A DNA stretch of 64,000 nt, from the NCBI GenBank assembly GCA_015061615.1, contig SUWE01000003.1, forward strand, positions 1-64,000, written 5' to 3'. The notes beneath the pieces were generated by a model that worked only from the letters and a program-made list of their open reading frames with translations, ran no database searches and was not told the DNA's origin. Numbering within the stretch: position 1 is the first letter of the stretch; every line of letters starts with the position of its first letter. Shown here one piece after another: positions 53,167 through 62,214 of this stretch. The translations under genes were made by a program, and so were the position numbers. Source of the stretch: Lentisphaerota bacterium. GTDB taxonomy: Bacteria; Verrucomicrobiota; Lentisphaeria; Victivallales; Victivallaceae.

Positions 53167-53283
53167 GCGCTTTTTGTAAAAAGCTCCCCCATACCCCCGG
53201 CAAAAACTTTTCACGCTTGCTTCGCAAGCTGCTCTTGGCGCTTCGCGCTGTTTGGTGCTGCGCACGGCTTGAGCGCTTCGCGC
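53167..53283. repeat. 116-base direct repeat, copy 2
   Basis: Second copy, separated from the first by 32 bases. It ends in a run of C (53283-53291) shortly before the leuS promoter. The non-coding gap 52761-53397 otherwise holds only repeats. Confidence 0.9.
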
Positions 53284-53325
53284 CCCCCCCCACGCGCCCG
53301 CCGGTTCAAAACCGTTTTTCTCCAC

Positions 53326-53354
53326 TTGAAAAATGCGCCTTGCGGTGTTATATT
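53326..53354 (+). promoter_or_regulatory. Promoter of leuS
   Basis: TTGAAA (53326-53331), a 17-base spacer and TATATT (53349-53354), with a leader of about 37 bases. Confidence 0.75.
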
Positions 53355-53397
53355 AAAACAAAATATATAATATGCACAAAAATACGGAGAAATTCTT

Positions 53398-55950
53398 ATG
53401 AATCCTGAGTACGATTTCGCGTCGATCGAGAAAAAATGGCAGCGTTTCTGGGAGGATAACAAAACCTTCCGCGCCGAAGACCTTGTTGACAAACCCAAAT
53501 ATTACTGCCTGGATATGTTCCCCTATCCCTCCGGCGCCGGACTCCATGTCGGTCACCCCGAAGGCTATACCGCCACCGATATCGTCTGCCGCTACAAACG
53601 CATGAAGGGTTTCAACGTCCTTCACCCGATGGGGTGGGATGCTTTCGGTCTGCCCGCTGAACAGTACGCTGTCGATACCGGTACTCATCCGGCGATCACC
53701 ACTGAGAAAAATATCAACCACTTCCGTGAACAGATCAAATCCCTCGGTTTCAGCTACGACTGGGATCGTGAGATCGACACCACCGATGTCAACTATTACA
53801 AATGGACTCAGTGGATTTTTATGCAGCTCCACAAAAAAGGACTTGCCTACCTTGATGAAGTTGCGGTCAACTGGTGTCCGGCTCTCGGAACCGTGCTTGC
53901 CAATGAGGAGGTCATCAACGGCCGCAGTGAGCGCGGAGATCACCCCGTCGAGCGCCGCCCGATGAAGCAGTGGATGCTCAAGATCACCGAATACGCTGAA
54001 CGTCTGCTCAACGACCTTGACGACCTTGACTGGCCCGAAGGCATCAAAGAAATGCAGCGCAACTGGATCGGTAAATCCACCGGAGCTGAAGTCATCTTCC
54101 AGACCACCTGCGGCGAAGCGGTGACTGTTTACACCACCCGTCCGGATACTCTTTTCGGAGCCACTTATATGGTGCTTGCTCCGGAGCATCCGCTGGTCGA
54201 TAAACTTACCACAGCTGAATGCCGCGAGGCGGTCGAAGCGTACCGTGCCGCCGCCGCTCAGAAAAGCGACCTTGCCCGTACCGAATCCACTGAAAAGACC
54301 GGAGCTTTCACCGGAGCGTATGCGACCAATCCGGTCAATGGCGATCAGATTCCGATCTGGATCTCCGACTATGTTCTTATTTCTTATGGAACCGGCGCGA
54401 TCATGGCGGTTCCTGCGCACGACACCCGCGACTTTGAGTTCGCTCAGGTCTTCGGTCTGCCGATCAAGTGTATCATCGCTCCCGATGCCGAAGCCGCCAA
54501 AGCCGAAGGTGTCGATGTCGATGCGGTCCTTGCCGGAAAAGCGTGCTGGACGGGTGAAGGCAAACTCATCAACTCCGCTAATGCCGAAGGACTTGATGTC
54601 AACGGTCTTTCTGTCAAAGAATCCAAACCCGCCGCCACCAAATGGCTTGCCGATCGCGGAATGGGGAAGGAAGCGGTCAAATACAAACTGCGCGACTGGC
54701 TCTTCAGCCGTCAGCGTTACTGGGGCGAACCGTTCCCCATCATCCACTTTGAAGACGGCTCCGTTGAATTGGTTGATGAAAGCGAACTCCCCGTCGCTCT
54801 GCCGGAAATGCCCGACTTCAAGCCCAGCGGCACCGGCGAACCGCCGCTTGCTAAAGCGGGCGACTGGCTCAACTATACCTGTCCGAAAACCGGTCGTAAA
54901 GGACGCCGCGAAACCAACACCATGCCCCAGTGGGCAGGATCATGCTGGTACTATCTGCGTTATATCGACCCGAAAAACACCGAAGCGGCGTGGGATAAGA
55001 AACTTGAAAAATACTGGCTTCCGGTCGACCTCTATGTCGGCGGTGCGGAACATGCTGTGCTTCACCTGCTCTATGCCCGTTTCTGGCATAAAGTGCTGTT
55101 CGATCTCGGCTATGTCCACTGCAAGGAGCCGTTTACCAAACTGGTCAATCAGGGAATGATCCTCGGAACCTCTTACAAAGACTCCCGCGGCGCGCTCGTG
55201 CCGACCGATCAGGTCGAATTTACTGCCGCCGGTCCCGTCCGCAAATCCGACGGTGAAGCGCTGGTCGAGTTCCCTGCGAAAATGTCCAAGAGTCTGCGCA
55301 ACGTCGTCAACCCCGACGATGTAATTGCCCGTTACGGCGCGGACAGTATGCGTCTCTATGAAATGTTCATGGGACCGCTGGAAGCTGTCAAACCGTGGAA
55401 CACTGCCGGGGTCGAAGGCGTTCACCGTTTCCTGAAAAAAGCGTACCGTGTCATCGGTCTTACTCCGCTTACCGGTGAAGCGGCGGGCAAAGAGCTTCAG
55501 CGTGTTATCCACACGGCGATCAAAAAGGTCGGTTCCGACCTTGAGACCTTCGGATTCAACACCGCGATCAGTGCGATGATGGTCTGTCTCAACGAGCTTG
55601 CCAAACTTGAAAAATTGCCCCGCGATGCCGCAGAGAAGTTCACGCTGATGCTGGCGCCGTTTGCTCCGCACCTTGCCGAAGAACTGTGGGAACACCTCGG
55701 TCATACCGGCACGATTGCGTATGAGCCGTTCCCCGTTTGCGATGAATCGGTGCTTGCGGTCAGCGAAGTGGAAATTCTTGTTCAGGTACTCGGCAGACCC
55801 AAGGCACGTCTGATGATGCCTGTCGATTGTGACGCCGATACCGCCAAAGCCATTGCGATGGCGGACGATGCCGTGAAAGAGGCAATGGGCGGCAAAGAAC
55901 CGAAGAAAGTCATCTGGGTCCAGGGACGTCTTGTCAATATCGTTATCTGA
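53398..55950 (+). CDS. leuS: Leucyl-tRNA synthetase
   Basis: An 850-residue class I aminoacyl-tRNA synthetase. The HIGH-type motif is HVGHPEG within [19 protein letters not shown] is present as [15 protein letters not shown]. The CP1 editing domain ([32 protein letters not shown]) that clears mischarged isoleucine or valine is intact. Length and domain order match the bacterial enzyme. ATG at 53398 begins [20 protein letters not shown]. It is followed 14 bases later by a lipoprotein gene. Confidence 0.98.
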   Translation: MNPEYDFASIEKKWQRFWEDNKTFRAEDLVDKPKYYCLDMFPYPSGAGLHVGHPEGYTATDIVCRYKRMKGFNVLHPMGWDAFGLPAEQYAVDTGTHPAITTEKNINHFREQIKSLGFSYDWDREIDTTDVNYYKWTQWIFMQLHKKGLAYLDEVAVNWCPALGTVLANEEVINGRSERGDHPVERRPMKQWMLKITEYAERLLNDLDDLDWPEGIKEMQRNWIGKSTGAEVIFQTTCGEAVTVYTTRPDTLFGATYMVLAPEHPLVDKLTTAECREAVEAYRAAAAQKSDLARTESTEKTGAFTGAYATNPVNGDQIPIWISDYVLISYGTGAIMAVPAHDTRDFEFAQVFGLPIKCIIAPDAEAAKAEGVDVDAVLAGKACWTGEGKLINSANAEGLDVNGLSVKESKPAATKWLADRGMGKEAVKYKLRDWLFSRQRYWGEPFPIIHFEDGSVELVDESELPVALPEMPDFKPSGTGEPPLAKAGDWLNYTCPKTGRKGRRETNTMPQWAGSCWYYLRYIDPKNTEAAWDKKLEKYWLPVDLYVGGAEHAVLHLLYARFWHKVLFDLGYVHCKEPFTKLVNQGMILGTSYKDSRGALVPTDQVEFTAAGPVRKSDGEALVEFPAKMSKSLRNVVNPDDVIARYGADSMRLYEMFMGPLEAVKPWNTAGVEGVHRFLKKAYRVIGLTPLTGEAAGKELQRVIHTAIKKVGSDLETFGFNTAISAMMVCLNELAKLEKLPRDAAEKFTLMLAPFAPHLAEELWEHLGHTGTIAYEPFPVCDESVLAVSEVEILVQVLGRPKARLMMPVDCDADTAKAIAMADDAVKEAMGGKEPKKVIWVQGRLVNIVI

Positions 55951-55963
55951 GGAAATCGGGTTT

Positions 55964-56416
55964 ATGCGGTTGAAACTTTTCATCTTTGCGCTTTTTGCCG
56001 TGCTTTTTGCCGGATGCACCGTCCCCACTCTGCCCAACGGCAAGTATGAGACTTCGCAGCCCGGCAGGGATGATTTTATCGCGATATATAATGATATCCT
56101 CGTTATGCGTCTGCGTAATCCGGAATATGTTTCCGGAACCGATAACGGCTACTGGGATTGGGGCGGTAAGTTTGAGATCCTTTCCGACAACCGCATCGTT
56201 CCGGATATGACCAGAGCGGAACAGCGCAAATGGTGTTTTTATTACGAGTTTTACAAAGTCGGCAACGCAATAAAAGTAAATGATTTGCGGGCGGAAAACA
56301 GTTTTGTGCTGGATTATATTCCGGCACGGACTCCGCCGCCGATGAGTGCGGTATCGCCGGATAACTCCCTTAAAGCCGAAGAGATCCCCGCTGCGGCGTA
56401 TCCGGAATTCAAATAG
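55964..56416 (+). CDS. Small lipoprotein, unknown
   Basis: A 150-residue lipoprotein (MRLKLFIFALFAVLFAG then Cys18). The body has no family I recognise; GKYETSQPGRDDFIAIYNDI, NGYWDWGGKFEILSDN and WCFYYEFYKVGNAIKV suggest a small beta-sheet domain, perhaps lipocalin-like. ATG at 55964 has GAGGAAA upstream; an in-frame start at 55931 lies inside leuS and lacks a signal peptide. The gene is probably co-transcribed with leuS and precedes tRNA-Arg. Confidence 0.75.
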   Translation: MRLKLFIFALFAVLFAGCTVPTLPNGKYETSQPGRDDFIAIYNDILVMRLRNPEYVSGTDNGYWDWGGKFEILSDNRIVPDMTRAEQRKWCFYYEFYKVGNAIKVNDLRAENSFVLDYIPARTPPPMSAVSPDNSLKAEEIPAAAYPEFK

Positions 56417-56425
56417 ATTATAAGT

Positions 56426-56502
56426 GCTCTCTTAGCTCAGCTGGATAGAGCGGCTCCCTCCTAAGGAGCAGGTCATGCGTTCGAATCGCATAGAGGGCAC
56501 CA
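56426..56502 (+). tRNA. tRNA-Arg(CCT)
   Basis: A complete 77-base cloverleaf. The acceptor GCTCTCT (56426-56432) pairs with AGAGGGC (56492-56498), followed by A and an encoded CCA. The D-arm is GCTC...GAGC, the anticodon stem GCTCC/GGAGC encloses CTCCTAA with anticodon CCT, and the T-arm is ATGCG TTCGAAT CGCAT. It reads AGG arginine codons. A repeat island begins 14 bases after its 3' end. Confidence 0.97.
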
Positions 56503-56516
56503 TTTTTTGAGAAAAA

Positions 56517-56680
56517 CCGGTGCAGCCCGCAAGCCGTTGGGGTTCAGTCTGCAAACACCCTGCTCAGACTGCTTTTTGCGCCGCCCCCTTAAAAACCAGT
56601 ATTCATAGTATTCTTAGTATTCTCAGTAATCACAGTAGCGGCGCACCCTATAATCTGCAAGCCGCAGGTGGTATCTAAAA
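56517..56680. repeat. Repeat module A (164 bases)
   Basis: Starts CCGGTGCAGCCCGCAAGCCG and ends GCAAGCCGCAGGTGGTATCTAAAA. It contains four nine-base units of the type AGTATTCNN (56598-56633), then GCGGCGCACCCTA. The same head and tail flank module B directly downstream. Confidence 0.85.
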
Positions 56681-56941
56681 CCGGTGTAGCCCGAAAGCCG
56701 CAGGGTTCAGTTTGCAAACAAGCCACTTTCTGCGGTCTCTTGGGTAGAGCTGCCAACTATGAATACTGGGAATACTGGGAATACTGGGGGTGGGTCTTGT
56801 GAGTGTCTGCAAACACCCCGCGCAGACTGCAAACAGCGCCGCCCCAAATAAAAAACCAGTATTCTTAGTATTCTTAGTATTCACAGCACTCTCAGTCAGC
56901 GGCGCACCCTAAAGCCCGCAAGCCGCAGGTGGTATCTAAAA
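56681..56941. repeat. Repeat module B (261 bases) with inverted nine-base arrays
   Basis: Same head (CCGGTGTAGC) and same 24-base tail as module A. It carries three GAATACTGG units (56761-56787) and, about 70 bases later, AGTATTCTT units (56856-56882). The two arrays can pair along 27 bases in the plus-strand transcript, with G-U pairs at each unit end. Confidence 0.85.
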
Positions 56942-56969
56942 CCGGTGTAGCGTGCAAGCCGCAGGGCTG
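56942..56969. repeat. Truncated repeat module C
   Basis: The head CCGGTGTAGCGTGCAAGCCG and AGGG are present, but the copy breaks off next to the stop of the AraC gene. The stretch 56503-56977 holds no gene; it consists of modules A, B and C. Confidence 0.75.
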
Positions 56970-56977
56970 TGCCGGAG

Positions 56978-57796
56978 TTATTCTTCAGTTCTGGGGATAA
57001 GCTGTTTGCGGTATTTCTGCGGAGTTATTCCGGAGTGTCCGGCGAATACTTTGGTGAAGTAGTTCGCGCTCCCGAAGCCGCATGCCTCGGCAACCTCTTT
57101 TATCGGATATGCGGGATTTTCAAGCATCTTTCTTGCATTGTTCAGCCGGACGAAGATTATATAATCCGATACCGTCATATCGAATGCTTTCCGGAATGCT
57201 CTGCTCAGACTGCCCCGGTGCATATCGAGATATTCCGCAAGCTGAGTGACGCTCAAATCCGGATCATCATAGGTCGTGTCGATCAGATTTTTGGCATCTT
57301 CCATCGACGGGTCGGAGTTGTTCTGAGTGCGGGGCATGTACGATGCCATTGCCGCGATACGGAATGCTGTCGTCAGGGCGTTGATGCGGTGTTTCGGGGT
57401 ATGGTAGCTCAAATCGTTGCCGAGCTGGGCAAAGAGCTGTTCCGGACAGTGTCCGGCGCGGTTCATTCCCGGAGTTATATTGAGCATGTCAAAAAAGTGT
57501 CCGGCATTTTTCCCTGCCACGGTCAGCCAGCAGTAGTGAAAGGTCGTTACCGGATTGTAATCGTGGTGTGAATCCGGCGGATAATACCAGAGATATCCCG
57601 GTTTTACCACATATTCCCTGCCGTCCATGCGGAATTTGCATTGCCCGCTCACCGGCCAGAAAATTTCCCCGAAATCCACCGTCCTGCGAGCTTCGGTATC
57701 CGGCGGGACAAGTATAAAGTCTCCGTAAGAGCGCACATACAGCGAAAATGACCGGTCAGGTCCCCAGAAAAAGTTTCTGCTCCTTGAAGTTTCCAT
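56978..57796 (-). CDS. AraC family regulator of the 57948 cluster
   Basis: A 272-residue regulator. Residues 1-140 form a cupin-like sensor (FWPVSGQCKFRMDGREYVVK; YPPDSHHDYNPVTTFHYCWL). Residues 170-268 contain two helix-turn-helix units (LSVTQLAEYLDMHRGSLSRA; IKEVAEACGFGSANYFTKVF), then GHSGITPQKYRK. It is divergent from a secreted glycan-degradation operon and is its likely regulator. It resembles the other AraC protein in layout (31425). Its own promoter was not clearly found. The stop lies nine bases from a repeat module. Confidence 0.9.
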   Translation of the reverse strand: METSRSRNFFWGPDRSFSLYVRSYGDFILVPPDTEARRTVDFGEIFWPVSGQCKFRMDGREYVVKPGYLWYYPPDSHHDYNPVTTFHYCWLTVAGKNAGHFFDMLNITPGMNRAGHCPEQLFAQLGNDLSYHTPKHRINALTTAFRIAAMASYMPRTQNNSDPSMEDAKNLIDTTYDDPDLSVTQLAEYLDMHRGSLSRAFRKAFDMTVSDYIIFVRLNNARKMLENPAYPIKEVAEACGFGSANYFTKVFAGHSGITPQKYRKQLIPRTEE

Positions 57797-57832
57797 GTGA
57801 CAAAATTACCCTGTTGTGTTAAAATTTTACTC

Positions 57833-57861
57833 TTGCAAAAACGTTGTTACCTGTGTATAAT
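57833..57861 (+). promoter_or_regulatory. Promoter of the 57948 operon
   Basis: TTGCAA (57833-57838), a 17-base spacer and TATAAT (57856-57861), giving a leader of about 80 bases. It lies between divergent genes, where AraC proteins usually bind. Confidence 0.75.
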
Positions 57862-57947
57862 ATATACAGTTCAGTCACTTTTTCAAGTGCGGACGGCAAA
57901 ATGCCGCAGAATAATACAAATGTTGTTACAAAAATGCAGAGGTCAAA

Positions 57948-58733
57948 ATGAAACTTGAAAAACTGTTTTTCCTATCCTTGCTTTTATGTTTTCTGTCAGT
58001 ATCTTCTTTGGCGGCTTCTGTTGCCTATGCTGACGGTTCTTTGAACACGCCTTTAGTTTATGCCAATGACAATTCCACACCCATCAAGTACCCCACGGCT
58101 TTCAAAGCAGAGTTTGACCGGAAAAATCTTTATATCACCGTCAAATGCAGTGATCCGAAAGCTCCGGAACTGGGCAGGACACCCCGGCAGATCGTCCGTT
58201 CATGGCCGATGGTGGACAGCGTTGAGATCTTTCTTGACCCGCCGCAGTTGAAAAATTTTGTTCAGCTTGCCGTCGGAGTCAACGGCATGTTTTACGATTC
58301 ACGCAAAAATGTTGCCGCTCCTGCGTGGAAATATGAATTGAGTTTTCACTCTGACTTCTGGCAGGTGAAATTCATCATTCCTTTTTCCGATCTCGGTGTG
58401 AGCGCCGAAACCGGGGACAACTGGAAATTCAACCTTTGCCGCAATGTCCGTTTCAGTGACAACTTCAACTCAACCTGGGCGCATGTCGGCAGTGCCTTCC
58501 ACAATCCTTCCGGATTCGGAACTCTCACCTTCGGCGCCCCTTCCGCCGCCTCTGCCGCGCTGAAAAAGAAGATGCGCAAAGCTGTTGCGGAACTGGAAGC
58601 TGAACTGCGTAAAAAAGGGATTTATTCCGAATTGAAAGATAAGGTCGATGCCATCCGGAACAACTGTACCGTTTCAAAAATAAATGCCATCCGTGAAGAA
58701 GCTCAGATGATCGAACAACTCAAAGGATTATGA
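57948..58733 (+). CDS. Secreted CBM9-like sugar-binding protein
   Basis: A 261-residue exported protein (signal peptide about 1-22). Residues 30-205 resemble a family 9 carbohydrate-binding or DOMON-like module: TAFKAEFDRKNLYITVKCSD, DSVEIFLDPP, WQVKFIIPFSDLGVSAETGD and WKFNLCRNVR. These domains usually sit beside hydrolases and bind glycan ends. The last 50 residues are helical and charged. It is the first gene of the operon and precedes the GH42-like gene by four bases. Confidence 0.78.
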   Translation: MKLEKLFFLSLLLCFLSVSSLAASVAYADGSLNTPLVYANDNSTPIKYPTAFKAEFDRKNLYITVKCSDPKAPELGRTPRQIVRSWPMVDSVEIFLDPPQLKNFVQLAVGVNGMFYDSRKNVAAPAWKYELSFHSDFWQVKFIIPFSDLGVSAETGDNWKFNLCRNVRFSDNFNSTWAHVGSAFHNPSGFGTLTFGAPSAASAALKKKMRKAVAELEAELRKKGIYSELKDKVDAIRNNCTVSKINAIREEAQMIEQLKGL

Positions 58734-58737
58734 TATC

Positions 58738-61700
58738 ATGAAACGCTTTATTTCTCTGCTTGTCTGTCTGTTTTTCACCCTGACCCTCGGAGCGTGGTCA
58801 AAAGACGGAACTCCGGCGTGGCGGCTGATAAAAAATCCCCCGGCATCGCCGCACCGTACCTTTGCCAATCCCAAAGCGGGCAAAATCCCGGTTGCATTGA
58901 TGCTTCTTTCGGGCATCGGTCAGCGTGAGGCGATCGAACTTCAGCAGCGTTTTGAGTACCGTTACATACTTTTGCCGGTTTACGATTACAAAACTTTTTC
59001 ACCCTTTGCCGGATACAGCACTTCCGGTAAAAATATCCGGGTTTACGGTCAGGCGATGACGGCGGATGAGTATAAGCCGGAGTTGGAAAAAATCCTCAAA
59101 CAGCTCCCGGAGTGTGACCTTATCGTTCTCGGCAAGATACAGTGGACGAACATTCCGCCTGCGGTTCAGCAGAAATTTCTTGAACGGGTGAAAGCCGGTG
59201 CATCCATGCTCGTTATCGGTTTTGACGGAACGCCCGCTGCTTTGCCGGAAGGGGAGTACAATAAAACCCAGATCGACTTTCCCGCAGATGCGGTTCCGCT
59301 TCTCAAAGACAGTGTTATCCGCACCGGAGAGTACGGCAGAGGGCAGATAATGGCGGTCGATTACCCGGCGTTGAAACAGAAGCTCCCGAACTGGGTGTTT
59401 ACGGAATCCATTACACCTTTTGAATCCGACGATCCGCTTTATTATGAACTTTCACTGGCGTTTATCGCCAAATGTATGATGGTGCTTACGGAACCTTATG
59501 CGCCGAAAGTCACAACTTCCGGAGTTGATTCTGTGAGTGTGCATCCGCTGCCTGCCGGCTCGTTTCTGGAGTATTCCGTCCTTGACCGTTTCGGCAGAAG
59601 TGTGACATCTTTCAAAGTTCCGGCAACTTCGCAGTCGCGCGGCAGATTCCATGCTGAAAATCTCCCCGCTTCGGCGGCAATGGTCGAAGTGAAGCTGCTT
59701 GACTCTGCAAACCGGACCATCGACTTCACCTTTCTGCCGGTCGTCCGCAAACATGCGGAAGTGGTAAAGGATATCGCACTTGCCAAAGATATTTATTACC
59801 CTGATGAGATCATTCCGGTGAAACTTGATTTTGCCGCGTTGTTCAAAGGGGATATCGCATTGACTCTGACCGATGACCGGAGCAAGGTGATCTTTGAACG
59901 CACCTTTGCCGTTGACGGAAACTCCGCCGCATTCGATCTCAAAGTGCTTCATCAGCTGAGCCGTTACGCTCAAATATCCGTAAAAGCTCTGAAAAACGGT
60001 ACGGTCGTTGATGAAAAACGGAAAAATATCTACTTCAACACCGACCGCCGGGGAAAGCCCGATGATTTTCTTTTCGGCATGTGGTCATACGGCATATCAA
60101 ACAGCAGGGTGAACAGTTTGTGGCTCGATGCCATGCGCAAAGAGGGGATAGATTTTGTCATGTGTGCAAGCAGTATCTATTCACCGGAATCCAAAATGGC
60201 GTTCACTCCGCGCAATATCAAGCGGCACGGAATGGATTATGCTTCGTATATAACCCGTCTGTCGGCGGCGGTGGAGTTCCGGCTGAAACGTCCCTGTCCC
60301 TTTGCGTATTTTGAGAAATTTCAGCAGACGGGCAAACTCACTGATGAAAAAGGTCTGCCCTTTGACCGCGATACCCATTTTCTCAAATGGCTCAATGTGT
60401 TGAAAGAGACCGGAGTGGTATTTTACAACCTCGGTGACGAAAATCACCTCGCCTTTGTGATGAAGGATGAAAACTGCTTCTGCGGCAACTGTCAGCGCCG
60501 TTTCAGGGAGTATCTCAAAAAGGTTTACGGTACATTGGATAATGTAAATAAATCATACCTGAGCAGTTACAAATCGTTTGACGATATCGTCGCCGCTCCC
60601 TTTGAAAAATCGCTCAAAGCCGGGCACTATTCACTCTGGCTCGATTACCGGCTTTTTATGGAAGAGGAGTTTGTCAAGTGGCATCTTTACAAAGTCGAAC
60701 AGATACGCGCCGTGGATAAACGCCACCGCATCGGTATTGAAGGAATGGTCTATCCCACCCGGTTCTGGCAGGGATACAATCTGCCCAAAATGCTGAAAAA
60801 CTTCGATTTCTGCGCTCCGTACTTCAACACTCGCGACGTTCATGCACTCAAATACACTGCTCCGGGAGCTTTGAAAAGCGCCTGGTTCGGAACCTATGAA
60901 ACGATGATGGGCAGTGAGCAGCTCAGGCAGACGGTATGGCATTATCTTTTTGCCGGACTTCACGGAGTATTTTACTGGTTCAGCGGCGAACCGCAGAATA
61001 CCAACTCTTTCACCACCGCGTGCATCACCGGACCTGATCTTGCACCGTTGCCGCAATTTACGGTTCCGGCAAAAGAGGTGGAGCTTATCCGTTCCAGCGG
61101 TATCGGTAAACTGCTCATCAATTCTCAAGCGGTGAATGACGGTATCTGGATACACTACTCCAACAGTTCCATGCTCGCTTCGGTGCTTGCTCCGGATAAG
61201 AACACATGGGAGCTTTCAGTGAATGAGTTCACCGCCCTTCTGGACAGCATCGGTGCCGGATACGATCTGGCAACTCCGGATGAGACAATAAAAGGTATTC
61301 CGGAAAATATCAAAGTGCTTATCCTTCCTTATGCGCTGGCAATGAGTGATGCCGAATGTGCCGCAGTTGAAAAGTTTGTTTCCCGCGGCGGAATGGTGAT
61401 CGCAGATCATGACCCGGCAGTGATGGATGAACATGCAAAAGCGCGCAAAAAGAGTCCGCTTCTGAAAGTGTTCGGCAACTTTGACAAATTCCATGTTTCA
61501 AAATACGGCAAAGGTTACGCGGCGTATCTGGGCGGCTTTATTTCCGGAGCCGACAGCCGTATCCGGAAAGGGGAGGCATCAGGTATACAGTACGCGATGC
61601 TCCGTCTGCTTGATAAAGCAAACGTCCGTCCGGCAGCCCGCATTACCGACCGGAGCGGAAATATTGCCGGAACAATGGTTTTCAAACACGGCAGTGACCG

Positions 61701-62199
61701 TTATCTCACCCTGCTTGCCCAGCGCTCCGGAGCTGATTCCGTGGTGAAAAAAGCTGCCGGAGCTGAAGGAGGCACTTCGCTTCTTTCCGCCGCCGGAGGT
61801 GATTTTTCAAGGATAGTCACCCTCGAAAAGCCCATGCACGTTTACGATATTCTGCAAAACCGTTATTTCGGTAAAGTACAGCGTTTTGAGTTGACCCTTG
61901 CTCCTGCTTCCGGCAGAGTTGTCGCCTGTCTGGAATCGGTTCCGGCTGTTCCGGAAATAGAAGCTGCACCATCTTCAGTCAACGCCGGTTCAGCGGTGCA
62001 GTTCACATTCGGCAAAATTCATAATACGGCAATACTGACAGTCTGTGATCCGGCAGGCAAAGCGGTTTTCATCCGGCGGGTAAGCGGAAATTCCGCAAGA
62101 TTCGTACCTGCTTACAATGATGCCAAAGGTGTTTATACTGCCGAACTCCGGCAGGTGATCGGCGGAAATAAAACGGCGGTGAAATTCACCGTGAAATAA
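58738..62199 (+). CDS. Large secreted GH42-like glycosidase
   Basis: An 1153-residue exported protein (signal peptide 1-18). Residues 40-240 form an unassigned alpha/beta domain and residues 250-430 beta-sandwich modules. Residues 435-770 are a TIM barrel with FYNLGDENHLAF, a cysteine-rich CFCGNCQRRFREYLKKVYG and GIEGMVYPTRFWQGY, similar to GH42 beta-galactosidases; Glu residues in GDENH and GIEGM are candidate catalytic residues. Residues 790-1000 look like the trimerisation domain, and beta modules follow. GH42 cysteine clusters usually bind zinc. The substrate is unknown. Confidence 0.78.
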   Translation: MKRFISLLVCLFFTLTLGAWSKDGTPAWRLIKNPPASPHRTFANPKAGKIPVALMLLSGIGQREAIELQQRFEYRYILLPVYDYKTFSPFAGYSTSGKNIRVYGQAMTADEYKPELEKILKQLPECDLIVLGKIQWTNIPPAVQQKFLERVKAGASMLVIGFDGTPAALPEGEYNKTQIDFPADAVPLLKDSVIRTGEYGRGQIMAVDYPALKQKLPNWVFTESITPFESDDPLYYELSLAFIAKCMMVLTEPYAPKVTTSGVDSVSVHPLPAGSFLEYSVLDRFGRSVTSFKVPATSQSRGRFHAENLPASAAMVEVKLLDSANRTIDFTFLPVVRKHAEVVKDIALAKDIYYPDEIIPVKLDFAALFKGDIALTLTDDRSKVIFERTFAVDGNSAAFDLKVLHQLSRYAQISVKALKNGTVVDEKRKNIYFNTDRRGKPDDFLFGMWSYGISNSRVNSLWLDAMRKEGIDFVMCASSIYSPESKMAFTPRNIKRHGMDYASYITRLSAAVEFRLKRPCPFAYFEKFQQTGKLTDEKGLPFDRDTHFLKWLNVLKETGVVFYNLGDENHLAFVMKDENCFCGNCQRRFREYLKKVYGTLDNVNKSYLSSYKSFDDIVAAPFEKSLKAGHYSLWLDYRLFMEEEFVKWHLYKVEQIRAVDKRHRIGIEGMVYPTRFWQGYNLPKMLKNFDFCAPYFNTRDVHALKYTAPGALKSAWFGTYETMMGSEQLRQTVWHYLFAGLHGVFYWFSGEPQNTNSFTTACITGPDLAPLPQFTVPAKEVELIRSSGIGKLLINSQAVNDGIWIHYSNSSMLASVLAPDKNTWELSVNEFTALLDSIGAGYDLATPDETIKGIPENIKVLILPYALAMSDAECAAVEKFVSRGGMVIADHDPAVMDEHAKARKKSPLLKVFGNFDKFHVSKYGKGYAAYLGGFISGADSRIRKGEASGIQYAMLRLLDKANVRPAARITDRSGNIAGTMVFKHGSDRYLTLLAQRSGADSVVKKAAGAEGGTSLLSAAGGDFSRIVTLEKPMHVYDILQNRYFGKVQRFELTLAPASGRVVACLESVPAVPEIEAAPSSVNAGSAVQFTFGKIHNTAILTVCDPAGKAVFIRRVSGNSARFVPAYNDAKGVYTAELRQVIGGNKTAVKFTVK

Positions 62200-62214
62200 A
62201 AACGGGGGGAACAG

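Noticed and set aside
52587-53192. A 201-codon open frame on the minus strand across the repeat island
   Set aside because: It spans repeat module 1 and the first 116-base repeat, has biased Lys/Arg/Ala composition from the GCGCTTCGCGC repeats, no signal for translation and no family resemblance.
53019-53283. An insertion sequence bounded by direct repeats
   Set aside because: There is no transposase gene or terminal inverted repeat, and only 32 bases separate the copies.
56598-56896. A CRISPR array
   Set aside because: The repeats are nine bases in direct tandem without spacers, and there are no cas genes nearby.
56426-56969. A prophage or integrative element using tRNA-Arg(CCT) as attachment site
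   Set aside because: No integrase, no phage genes and no duplicated tRNA 3' end were found; only repeat modules follow the tRNA.
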